Positions 19,169 through 26,925 of a stretch of DNA of 64,000 bases are shown one piece after another. Positions within the stretch are counted from its first letter, which is position 1. Every line of letters begins with the position of its first letter. The translations under genes and the position numbers were made by a program. The stretch is from Halobacillus ihumii (GTDB lineage: Bacteria; Bacillota; Bacilli; Bacillales; Halobacillaceae). The notes under the pieces are model-generated. The model saw only the letters and a program-made list of their open reading frames with translations, did no database searches and was not told where the DNA came from. The stretch lies in NCBI RefSeq assembly GCF_902726645.1, contig NZ_CACVAO010000001.1, positions 4,040,636 to 4,104,635 of the forward strand. The letters are read 5' to 3'.

Positions 19169-19471
19169 ATGTTAGAAGCCACATTTGACCAAGAACTTTT
19201 CCAAAGGATGGTTAATAAAGCTGTTGACGCGGCAATTGAACGACATGCCCTTAAAGATCAACTTCCACCTATCCTTACACGCAAGGAGTTTATGAATCTT
19301 ATGCAGATTGGCGATACCAAGTGCGCTGAATTATTTAACCGAAAGGACTTCCCCGTTAATCGTGAATTCGGAAATCCAAGAGTTCCAACCAAGTTACTCT
19401 TGAAATGGATTGACGAACACACAGAATGGGTTCGGAAAAATGCAAACCCTCAAAAATTATCAATAGTTTAA
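19169..19471 (+). CDS. Excisionase-like small DNA-binding protein
   Basis: The 100-residue protein has a helical N-terminus and then ILTRKEFMNLMQIGDTKCAELF, which reads like the winged-helix DNA-binding segment of excisionases and DUF771-type phage proteins, followed by the basic PTKLLLKWIDEH end. AAAGAGGTG precedes the ATG. It follows the Cro-like gene by 14 bases in the same operon. A role in excision with the integrase is plausible, but it could also be a replication or regulatory accessory. Confidence 0.75.
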   Translation: MLEATFDQELFQRMVNKAVDAAIERHALKDQLPPILTRKEFMNLMQIGDTKCAELFNRKDFPVNREFGNPRVPTKLLLKWIDEHTEWVRKNANPQKLSIV

Positions 19472-19539
19472 CTCGCTTTAATCGTAACAATACAGTGATT
19501 AAATCTTGGTACAAACTATGGTGCAAAGGAGTGAGATAA

Positions 19540-20058
19540 ATTAAGAAAGGTAGGTCAGCTCGGATATTTAAAGGGATGAGAAAAGAGTTAGGTAAGTCAC
19601 AACAACAACTATCGATAGATATGTACCAATCCAGAGAATACATTTCGAAACAAGAGAATGGAGAGCGTAAGATACCTCCTGCAGCAACCAAACATTTTAT
19701 TGGAAAATATAACGACCCGTGGCTAGCACTTGAGGCAGCTAATGAATATATTGGGTGGGGTATTTTACAATTGAATGGACCTGCTGCTGATAACCATAGA
19801 AGTAGTGTTCGACTAAAATTAGAAGAAGAGTTAAATGAAGCGCTTGAATCAATTATGAAGGTCAAAGTGGCTAAGAATCCAGAATATGTACAGTCCATGG
19901 AATTTCAAGATATTCGTCGGTCGGCTATGGAAGTCACTGATGTAATTCATGCTTCAGTCATCTACTTAGCCACCGTATGTGAAACATACAATGTTAGCTG
20001 GTTACAGTTATGGGAAGAGCATCATACTAAATTGAGATCAAAAAAATATGTTACATGA
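19540..20058 (+). CDS. XRE-family DNA-binding protein, probable AUU start
   Basis: The protein has an N-terminal helix-turn-helix (FKGMRKELGKSQQQLSIDM, SREYISKQENGERK) and a helical C-terminal region of unknown role. The first ATG (19576) has no ribosome site and would cut off helix 1 of the DNA-binding fold. An ATT codon at 19540 lies eight bases after AAAGGAG and is preceded directly by an in-frame TAA. Starting there gives 172 residues and a complete fold. No ATG, GTG or TTG occurs in between. The gene lies in the early rightward operon of the element. Confidence 0.72.
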   Translation: MKKGRSARIFKGMRKELGKSQQQLSIDMYQSREYISKQENGERKIPPAATKHFIGKYNDPWLALEAANEYIGWGILQLNGPAADNHRSSVRLKLEEELNEALESIMKVKVAKNPEYVQSMEFQDIRRSAMEVTDVIHASVIYLATVCETYNVSWLQLWEEHHTKLRSKKYVT

Positions 20059-20245
20059 GTGATGCTAGATAGGAAATAATTAATCAAATTATTTCAGAGG
20101 TTGTTTAACCAAGAAAATTATCTACTTCCTTTTTAAGGGTTTATGAAATGACAGTAGAGATTAGAAGATTTTTTTCATAATTCCTATTTTTATTTTACCC
20201 CGTAGGATGGTTGAAAAACTAAAGAACTCTGAAGGAGTGATACAA

Positions 20246-21274
20246 ATGCAGGGATGGGTAAAGCTTCATCGTAAGATCCTTCATAGCGAAATTTTTGAAA
20301 ATGAAAAAATGTTGAAGGTTTTTATTTACTGCTTAACAAAATCATGTCATAAACAAACTCAATCTAGAATAGGGAGACAAAAGGTTAAGCTGGAACCAGG
20401 TCAATTTATATTTGGAAGAAAAAAGGCCGCATCTGAATTAAACATGAAAGAATCAACTGTTCGAGATTACCTAGAAATCTTACAGGAAGATGGTGTGGTT
20501 ACTATTCAGTCCACCAACAAATATAGTGTTATAACAGTTGATAACTGGGCAATCTATCAATCTAACGAAGAAGATTATGACAACAAATCCACACCAAAAA
20601 AACACCAAGAGGACAGCACATTACCATCAGGAGAACAGCAAAAAGACACATACAAGAATGACCAAGAACTTAAAGAAGTTAAGAATGTAAAAGAATTTAT
20701 TACTACTTCTACAACTGGACATGCGCAGGGGGACGTCATTCAATTTTACCAAAATAACTTTGGCATGATCCGTCCTCAAATCTCTGAGGAGCTCTTAGCT
20801 TGGAGTGAGGATCTTGGAGAACAAATGGTCATTGAAGCAATGAAACGTTCTCTAGACCGTAATAAACCAACTTGGGGTTATGTGAAAAGCATTCTTCAGT
20901 CATGGGTGAACAAAGGGGTGAAAAGCCTAGACCAGGCTCAAGTAGAAGAAGTTGAGTATAGAAATCACCAAAATAACCGAACTTCTTTTTCAAAACGATC
21001 ACCTAACCAAGAGGTCTTGCCAGAATGGTTTAAGACACGTGAACAGCAACAAATAGAGGAAGAAAAACCGAAGAAACAACCAAGTCTTGAGAGCACGGCC
21101 CTAAAAATTGATCTAGGTATAAGGTTAAAAAGATCTCTGGAGGATATCCTGGAAGCCATTGATTACAGATACGATCTATCAAATGAGGATATTATCAATA
21201 TTCGTGAAGGGAAAAGATCAGCCATAAAAATTCTACAATCCAAATCAAATCTGAAGGCCGTAGGTGACCCCTAA
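20246..21274 (+). CDS. DnaD-domain replication protein of the element
   Basis: The 342-residue protein has an N-terminal winged-helix region (GWVKLHRKILHSEIF..., KKAASELNMKESTVRDYLEIL), a charged linker, and a DnaD-like domain at about 165-235 (DVIQFYQNNFGMIRPQISEELL, WGYVKSILQSWVNKGVKS). Phage and conjugative-element proteins of this type initiate or assist replication by loading the helicase. The ATG at 20246 follows GAAGGAGTG; an upstream in-frame ATG at 20207 lacks a site. Autonomous replication would stabilise the excised circle. The specific origin was not identified. Confidence 0.82.
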   Translation: MQGWVKLHRKILHSEIFENEKMLKVFIYCLTKSCHKQTQSRIGRQKVKLEPGQFIFGRKKAASELNMKESTVRDYLEILQEDGVVTIQSTNKYSVITVDNWAIYQSNEEDYDNKSTPKKHQEDSTLPSGEQQKDTYKNDQELKEVKNVKEFITTSTTGHAQGDVIQFYQNNFGMIRPQISEELLAWSEDLGEQMVIEAMKRSLDRNKPTWGYVKSILQSWVNKGVKSLDQAQVEEVEYRNHQNNRTSFSKRSPNQEVLPEWFKTREQQQIEEEKPKKQPSLESTALKIDLGIRLKRSLEDILEAIDYRYDLSNEDIINIREGKRSAIKILQSKSNLKAVGDP

Positions 21275-21318
21275 ATCTAATTCAGCAATTCCTAAACGAA
21301 TATGAGGAGGGGAATTTT

Positions 21319-21552
21319 ATGGGGAAATGGAAAAAACATTTCGCATTTTATGACATTTCATCTCAAGCCGATAACATCAAAACCTTTGAGGGAAAGGTAT
21401 ATGATGTACATGGCCTGTGGGCCGTTGATAACGAGGGCCATTATGAAAAATTGGCGAATATTTATTATCGCATCCGAACCGTAAAGGATAAAAAGTTTAG
21501 AACGATTGCAAAACGTCGAAACCCTAAAAGTGACCTGAAACAAGTCTTATAA
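21319..21552 (+). CDS. Conserved small hypothetical protein
   Basis: This 77-residue basic protein (GKWKKHFAFYDISSQADN..., ending RNPKSDLKQVL) has no motif I recognise. A strong GAGGAGGGG precedes the ATG. It closes the early rightward operon, 44 bases after the DnaD-type gene, and a small hairpin follows at 21571-21588. Confidence 0.7.
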   Translation: MGKWKKHFAFYDISSQADNIKTFEGKVYDVHGLWAVDNEGHYEKLANIYYRIRTVKDKKFRTIAKRRNPKSDLKQVL

Positions 21553-21591
21553 TATATAACATTTTAACACGTGCTTAAATTAGAGCACACT

Positions 21592-22005
21592 TTGACCTTT
21601 GAAAACTACATATCTATGCTAGGGATGGAACGGTCACGGGACATCCTAGCAGTTGGATGATTGTTCGGTGCGTGGTACGTGAAATGCATCTAGTGACTTA
21701 GTATGCGTTGTATTGATGATGTTGGCTCTTAGAAGAGGAGGTGAAATTCCGACGAAATCTTCAAAGAGTAAACCTAAATACATAAAGTTCTTCGTATATG
21801 CTAGAAACGTTGTGCATTGCAGAGCCTCTTGAAATATTCATGATGCAGTCTGCATAGGGTTTGATTGTATCCAGCCATAAACAATCACTTATCATGAAAA
21901 AACAGGTTCAATAAATCCTGAAAGTCTGGTGATTGATCTAGCTTTTATGCTTTAGAATGAATGAAAGGATGGTTCCACGTTTTTTCCATAACGTGGATTT
22001 TTATT
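21592..22005 (+). ncRNA. Candidate structured leader or small RNA before the transfer genes
   Basis: A 504-base gap without a clear gene has TTGACC (21592), a 17-base spacer and TATGCT (21615-21620) as a promoter candidate. A strong hairpin, TGCTAGGGATG/CATCCTAGCA (21617-21627 / 21642-21651), follows, and a terminator closes it at 21974-22005. In the middle is an isolated strong ribosome site AAGAGGAGG (21733-21741). It can pair with CTCTT just before it or with CCTCTT at 21825-21830. A 28-codon frame starting at ATT 21746 lies between these. This could be an attenuated leader, a small RNA or a leader peptide; nothing in the sequence decides among them. Confidence 0.35.
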
Positions 22006-22006
22006 T
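21974..22006 (+). terminator. Intrinsic terminator before the transfer operon
   Basis: TCCACGTT pairs with AACGTGGA, followed by TTTTTATTT. Confidence 0.75.
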
Positions 22007-22025
22007 GAGTAGGTGTTAGAATCGT

Positions 22026-22033
22026 TATACGAA
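22026..22033 (+). promoter_or_regulatory. Possible repressor box upstream of the transfer genes
   Basis: TATACGAA, the same octamer found in the switch region at 18836 and 18865, lies 24 bases before the lipoprotein start. A reversed copy is at 21791-21798. Confidence 0.35.
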
Positions 22034-22056
22034 CCACTCAAGAAGGGATTGATCTG

Positions 22057-22491
22057 ATGAAAAGACGTTGGATCGGTGGTTTGGCTGGATTAATATTGGC
22101 CTTTATCCTTGCAGGTTGTGGAGCCACAGGTCAAGTCGAGTCTTTATCACCAGAGGAAATGAAAGATTATATCAAACAAAATGATACAGCTTATGTGTTA
22201 ATTAACAGTACTGAAGATGAAGAAGAAAGAAGAGCTAATATTGAGCTTGTCGAACAACATATTGAATCTATCAATGTGAAGGAAATTAATTCTCAGTCAT
22301 CTAAGATGATAGAAAGTAATTTAAAGTTGAAGGATCTGGGTTTAAAAAATATCCAATTTGGAACACTAGGTTTTTATAAAGAAGGGACATTGAAAGAGTA
22401 TGTTTCTCTACGAAATGCAGATCATCCTTCGGAAGCAGAAAAGGAAAAAGCACTTAAAAAATTTATAGATGAAACATCATCCCAAGGGTGA
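22057..22491 (+). CDS. Transfer-operon lipoprotein
   Basis: The 144-residue protein has a lipoprotein signal peptide: MKRRWIGG, a hydrophobic core and the lipobox LAGC at residues 18-21, so the mature protein is lipid-anchored on the outer face of the membrane. The rest is charged, with AYVLINSTEDEEE and LGFYKEGTLKEYV, loosely reminiscent of a thioredoxin-like fold but without active-site cysteines. AAGAAGGGA precedes the ATG. It is the first gene of the transfer region; its role in mating-pair formation or surface exclusion is unknown. Confidence 0.8.
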   Translation: MKRRWIGGLAGLILAFILAGCGATGQVESLSPEEMKDYIKQNDTAYVLINSTEDEEERRANIELVEQHIESINVKEINSQSSKMIESNLKLKDLGLKNIQFGTLGFYKEGTLKEYVSLRNADHPSEAEKEKALKKFIDETSSQG

Positions 22492-22492
22492 A

Positions 22493-22528
22493 AAGAAGTG
22501 ATCTTTTATAGATCGCTTCTTTTTTTAT
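22493..22528 (+). terminator. Intrinsic terminator after the lipoprotein gene
   Basis: AAGAAGTGATC pairs with GATCGCTTCTT around TTTTATA, followed by a T run. It may set the lipoprotein level apart from the downstream genes. Confidence 0.75.
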
Positions 22529-22558
22529 GCTTAAATTCTTTGAAGGAGGTGATAGAGA

Positions 22559-22756
22559 ATGGGTGCAACGAACCGCGAAGTTAAACAATCGAAAGATCTT
22601 GTTCAAACACTCTTACAAGTTCAAGACCTTTCTTACAACGACTGGATTCATGAGAAACATCAGGAATACATTCGGGAGAATCAAGATGTTGTGATGGAGT
22701 CTTTGATGCAGTACAAGGAATTGAAGAATGAGAGAGACTACAAAAATTCATATTAA
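22559..22756 (+). CDS. Small hypothetical protein of the transfer region
   Basis: This 65-residue charged helical protein (GATNREVKQSKDLVQ..., ending KNERDYKNSY) has no recognised domain. GAAGGAGGTG precedes the ATG, and the next gene starts 23 bases later, so it is part of the transfer operon. Confidence 0.7.
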   Translation: MGATNREVKQSKDLVQTLLQVQDLSYNDWIHEKHQEYIRENQDVVMESLMQYKELKNERDYKNSY

Positions 22757-22779
22757 AATGAAGAGGGGAGAGTTATAGC

Positions 22780-23043
22780 ATGAATATGCTTATGAATAAC
22801 ATTGTGTTTTCTGCGATCAGTAACTTACAGGCTACCGGAGCTTCCATTCTTACAGCAATGCAGCTACTCGGAATTATTTCTGCGGCCATTGCTTTTGGAA
22901 TTGGGGCTTATCACTTGATATGGGGTGGCGTTCGAGGGAGACAAAGTTCCCTTGTATGGTTTATTGGCGGTTCAGTTGGTTTGGTGGGCTTGATGGGGGC
23001 CACTGCGATCGCCGAATATATTGATAGTCAGGTCGTCTTTTAA
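22780..23043 (+). CDS. Small two-helix membrane protein (VirB2/TrbC-like candidate)
   Basis: The 87-residue product has two hydrophobic helices (LLGIISAAIAFGIGAYHLIW and WFIGGSVGLVGLMGATAIA) joined by a short basic loop (GGVRGRQS). Size and topology match VirB2/TrbC pilin-like subunits of type IV secretion systems. No pilin-specific residue can be verified by eye, so this is by shape and position ahead of the transfer ATPase genes. GAGGGGAG precedes the ATG. Confidence 0.7.
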   Translation: MNMLMNNIVFSAISNLQATGASILTAMQLLGIISAAIAFGIGAYHLIWGGVRGRQSSLVWFIGGSVGLVGLMGATAIAEYIDSQVVF

Positions 23044-23057
23044 AGGAGGAAATACAA

Positions 23058-24167
23058 ATGCGAGTGTTATTTACCTCTAAGTTAGAAGGTGAAATTATTA
23101 GCTTTCAACCCTATCTGTTTCAAGAAATGGTTGAAAAAACAGAGAAGTTGGACACAAAATGGAAAAAGAAAAATGCTGAGCCGGTCCCCCTCAATTTCAT
23201 GATCTCTAATGATGAGGGGGACAAATTGTATAGTGGAACCTATGTGGTAGGGAGCGAAGACACAACAAATATTTACGATCATGTATGCAGGAAGCTTATT
23301 CAGATGCCTTTGAACCATAAACAACAAGAAACGGAACGTGACATTTTTTTGCAGCATTTAACATCTCATACGCCTACGACTTATCAGCTTGATGTTACGG
23401 AACTACTAAAAGAAGAATCATTGAATCAACCGGGTTGGAAAACCTTAAGTAAACGACAAAAAGTCATGACTGGTTCCTTTTTGAGCCTAGTCATTGTAAC
23501 GGTAGTCATCTCGGTGGTTCTAGTTGTTATGTTGCGAAGTCAGTCGCAAGCTACGGAACAGTTGGATCAAAAGCTCACTGAAGTAAGGGCTACTAAAGGC
23601 GTTTATGAAATGGCTGTAACGGGTGATATAACGGAGGCTATTAACAAGCTGCAAGCTCAAGAAAAGCTTAGTGATGGCGAACAAGAAGCGCTTATTTACT
23701 TTCTTTTGTCAAAAAAGAACTATAAAGAAGCTGTCAAAGAGGCAGGGAAAGAACAAATTTCATTCTTAGCAAGCAAAATTATGCAACTCCATGGGGTGGA
23801 GGGACTCCAAACCTTTCAAGAGTCATATCCAAGTCCAGTAGGAACATTTGAAATCGCGTACCATAAAGAGGATTACGAAGAAGCAATATCTGTTGAAAAC
23901 GTTCCGATGACACCAGAACGCTATAAGAAAAAGGGGATGGCGTATTTAAAGCTTGATCAACTAGAAGAAGCCAAAAAGATGGCCAGCGAGGCAAAAAGCA
24001 ACAAACTTAATGAAAAAATCAACACATATGAACAGCTTGAACAACAAATAGCACATCTTAATAATCAAATCGAAACGGAGAAGCAATCAGATAAAAAGGA
24101 TGAGAATAAAATTAAAGAATGGAAAGAACAAAAGACCGAAATACAAAACAAACAAAATCATTTATAG
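23058..24167 (+). CDS. Single-pass membrane protein with pseudokinase-like and TPR-like parts (EssB-like layout)
   Basis: The 369-residue protein has a cytosolic-looking N-terminal domain of about 135 residues, one membrane helix (about 138-159, FLSLVIVTVVISVVLVVML) and a helical C-terminal region with TPR-like repeats (EEAISVENVPMTPERYKKKG, AYLKLDQLEEAKKMA) ending in a lysine/glutamine-rich coiled coil. This resembles EssB/YukC of type VII secretion in outline, but sequence homology was not tested. In the transfer operon it may act as a structural membrane scaffold. AAAGGAGG precedes the ATG. Confidence 0.72.
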   Translation: MRVLFTSKLEGEIISFQPYLFQEMVEKTEKLDTKWKKKNAEPVPLNFMISNDEGDKLYSGTYVVGSEDTTNIYDHVCRKLIQMPLNHKQQETERDIFLQHLTSHTPTTYQLDVTELLKEESLNQPGWKTLSKRQKVMTGSFLSLVIVTVVISVVLVVMLRSQSQATEQLDQKLTEVRATKGVYEMAVTGDITEAINKLQAQEKLSDGEQEALIYFLLSKKNYKEAVKEAGKEQISFLASKIMQLHGVEGLQTFQESYPSPVGTFEIAYHKEDYEEAISVENVPMTPERYKKKGMAYLKLDQLEEAKKMASEAKSNKLNEKINTYEQLEQQIAHLNNQIETEKQSDKKDENKIKEWKEQKTEIQNKQNHL

Positions 24168-24179
24168 GGGGCGATCATC

Positions 24180-26705
24180 TTGAAATCGTTCATCGCTAAA
24201 AGGCAGGTGCTTATTCCACTAAGCATCTGTTTTTTTATAACGATCATGATAGGATCCACATTTATTTTGAACGTGGGATTTGCCATGTGGGCCACTGTTC
24301 AGACATTCCCGCAGTTTAGCCAACCACTCGTAATTAAGACAATTTATCTAACAGATTTTCATATTCAAGAATATCCGTGGTTTTACGCTATAACAGCTCT
24401 GATTGGTTTGTTGAGCATTGCGTATATCATCTATAAACTACGCAGTAATTTTCAACCCATTGGAACGGATGAAAAAGGATCTCAGCGTTTTGCAACACGA
24501 AAGGAAATCAAACAACAATACAAGGCAATTCCCGACAGAGGGCAAACTTACCCGGGTCAAGGAGGTCCTGTGTTAGCCCGGAAAAAGAATAGGGCTTACA
24601 TTGATCCATCGTCCGTTAATAACTTGATTATCGGAACAACGCGAAGTGGTAAAGGGCAAACCTATGTGATTCCCACGATTGATGCGTATTCCCGTGCCGA
24701 AGACCAGCCTTCCTTAGTCATCAATGATCCCAAAGGGGAACTATTCGCCTCAAGTCGGAAAACACTGGAGAATCGAGGCTATGAAGTGGAAGTGCTCAAT
24801 TTGATGAATCCGATGCAAAGCATGAGCTTTAACCTTTTGGAACTCGTTAAACAATCTTACCAGGATGGGGATTATTCAACAGCCCAAACGCTCTGTGAAA
24901 CGATCACCCATATGTTGTATCACAATCCTCAAGCAAAAGAACCTATGTGGGATGATTCTGCCAAGTCACTTGTGAATGCGATGATCCTCGCAATTACCGA
25001 AAAAAGTATCACCGAAGGAACCGAGGAAAAAATCACCATGTACACGGTGGCCAACATGCTGTCTGAACTGGGGACGCAAAATGAAGTTGATGAAAATGGC
25101 CAGGAAGTTAATGCGCTCGATCAATACTTTCAAAAGTTGCCGCAGGCGCATGTTGCCAAAGAACAATATGCAACGAGTAATTTTTCCAAAGGGAATACAC
25201 GTTCCAGCATCTTTACAACGGCCATGAATGGCTTGACGAAGTTTACTATGAGTGAAACAGCTAAGATGACAGCGAAGAACTCATTAGATCTGAAAAAGGT
25301 AGGCTTTGGTCAATCGATAAAAGGCCGTGGGACACCGTTTTCCAAAGTGTATGTTACTTTCCCCGACGGTGCAACTGAAGTCAATCAATCGGGGGAGAGT
25401 GGCACCTGGACGATTAATTTCTCCTCCAGGTTGAAACCAGGAGACACCCTTACGATATCGCAAGATGATGAGCCGTTAACCACGAAACAAAAACGAAAAA
25501 GAACTAAAGGGCAATATGAAGAAAAAGAATGGAGACAGCTCAAGGTTCAAGTAAAAGAAATGGATGAGAAGTCTGGGGAGGTTTACATTGCCTTCCCATC
25601 TGGTTCCATTCCAAACCTAACAGTCGATCAAATTAGTTATTTTACTAAACCGATCGCCCTTTTCATGGTCACACCGGACTATGATACATCGACACACGCA
25701 ATCCCATCGATTTTCGTGAGTCAGTTATATTATGTGTTATCGAAAAATGCAGCGATTGCCAAAGGACAAAAGTGCTTGCGAGAAGTCGTGTTTGTATTGG
25801 ACGAGTTTGGTAATATGCCAGCTATTGCGGATATGGGCAATAAGGTTACAGTTTGCCTGGGGCGAAACATTCGTTTTCACCTCGTTGTTCAGTCCTACGC
25901 GCAATTAAAAGAATTGTATGGAGAAGATGGACAGGCAACCATCCGTGGAAACTGTGGGAATGAGATTTATATTTTGAGTGCGGATTATGATTCCGCATCT
26001 TATTTTTCTTCCAAACTTGGTAAGCAGACCCTAAATACGCAAACGCGGTCGGGCTCAACCTTTTCGCTCGATAAATCAAAAACCGAAAGTACCGAAGGGC
26101 GAGATCTCTTAACCGCCAATGAACTGCAAGAGTTAGAAGAAGGAGACACTGTAGTACGTCGTGTATTAAAACGTCGAGATATGAGAGGACGGAAAATAAG
26201 AGCTTTTCCCATTTACAATACGGGCAAACACAGTATGAAATATGCACATACGTATTTGAGTCAGGATTTTGATACAACTAAGGCAATTACGGAAGAGGAG
26301 ATTGATACACCTCATCGTAACGTTCAACCACAAGATTTAGTGATCGATTTTACTTCGACATCAATAGCTGAAAAGGAAAGACGATGGAAGGCTTCCAAAG
26401 AGGATAATAGCGAACATCAACCATTTCATAAAGAAGCATGGAAGCAACAAAAGGTTGGTCAGTTTTTCGATGCTGTTACGCTTCACATGATTCAAGAGCA
26501 TATTGCTCCTCAGCTGGAGCACAGTGAGGAAGAGATGAATGAAGAGCTGTTGGAGGTTTTTATATACAATTTGAAAATGCTAGGGGAAGGACAGGAAATC
26601 AGTCGGCAAGTTTATGGCCATATTCGTAAACAAATCGATAAATTAAGTCAGGAACAAGAAACGCTAGATATGGAGAAAAGGAAGAAGCCGAATTATAACT
26701 TATAA
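24180..26705 (+). CDS. virD4: VirD4/TcpA-type coupling ATPase with inserted Ig-like segment
   Basis: The coupling protein brings the relaxase-DNA complex to the secretion channel. The 841-residue product has two N-terminal membrane helices (about 13-35 and 68-85), Walker A GTTRSGKGQ (152-160), INDPKGELF, the Walker B region VFVLDEFGNMP (537-547) and VVQSYAQL. Residues about 376-487 are an extra block not expected in the ATPase fold. It includes VYVTFPDGATE and WTINFSSRLKPGDTLTIS, which read like a bacterial Ig-like (Big_6-type) strand pattern. The start is TTG after AGGGGGCG. Confidence 0.9.
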   Translation: MKSFIAKRQVLIPLSICFFITIMIGSTFILNVGFAMWATVQTFPQFSQPLVIKTIYLTDFHIQEYPWFYAITALIGLLSIAYIIYKLRSNFQPIGTDEKGSQRFATRKEIKQQYKAIPDRGQTYPGQGGPVLARKKNRAYIDPSSVNNLIIGTTRSGKGQTYVIPTIDAYSRAEDQPSLVINDPKGELFASSRKTLENRGYEVEVLNLMNPMQSMSFNLLELVKQSYQDGDYSTAQTLCETITHMLYHNPQAKEPMWDDSAKSLVNAMILAITEKSITEGTEEKITMYTVANMLSELGTQNEVDENGQEVNALDQYFQKLPQAHVAKEQYATSNFSKGNTRSSIFTTAMNGLTKFTMSETAKMTAKNSLDLKKVGFGQSIKGRGTPFSKVYVTFPDGATEVNQSGESGTWTINFSSRLKPGDTLTISQDDEPLTTKQKRKRTKGQYEEKEWRQLKVQVKEMDEKSGEVYIAFPSGSIPNLTVDQISYFTKPIALFMVTPDYDTSTHAIPSIFVSQLYYVLSKNAAIAKGQKCLREVVFVLDEFGNMPAIADMGNKVTVCLGRNIRFHLVVQSYAQLKELYGEDGQATIRGNCGNEIYILSADYDSASYFSSKLGKQTLNTQTRSGSTFSLDKSKTESTEGRDLLTANELQELEEGDTVVRRVLKRRDMRGRKIRAFPIYNTGKHSMKYAHTYLSQDFDTTKAITEEEIDTPHRNVQPQDLVIDFTSTSIAEKERRWKASKEDNSEHQPFHKEAWKQQKVGQFFDAVTLHMIQEHIAPQLEHSEEEMNEELLEVFIYNLKMLGEGQEISRQVYGHIRKQIDKLSQEQETLDMEKRKKPNYNL

Positions 26706-26721
26706 ATAAGGGGATTTGAAT

Positions 26722-26910
26722 ATGACAGAAACGCTAGGGAAGGTGATGGATACGTATAAAGAAAATATCAAGGATGGAGAAGAGGTGATTATTACCTTAC
26801 ATGATGCGGTGATTAAATTATTTGAAGGCCAAGAAACACCAGTTGTTGTGGTGATTGAACCGACGACAGATCATGTGAACACCACTCTTGTTGCCTTCTT
26901 AGATCAATAA
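26722..26910 (+). CDS. Small hypothetical protein
   Basis: This 62-residue acidic protein (MTETLGKVMDTYKENIKDG, then EVIITLHDAVIKLFEG) has no known domain. The ATG at 26722 follows AAGGGG; a TTG six bases upstream is also in frame. It lies between the coupling ATPase and the VirB6-like gene, with gaps of about 16 bases on both sides. Confidence 0.65.
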   Translation: MTETLGKVMDTYKENIKDGEEVIITLHDAVIKLFEGQETPVVVVIEPTTDHVNTTLVAFLDQ

Positions 26911-26925
26911 GATAGGAGTGAGCCA

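Noticed and set aside
21592..22005. Group II intron or known large ncRNA class
   Set aside because: No reverse transcriptase, no domain V-like hairpin and no motif of a class I could name; kept only as a structured leader candidate.
25846..26277. 143-codon minus-strand frame inside virD4
   Set aside because: Shadow of the coupling ATPase frame; no ribosome site or family resemblance.
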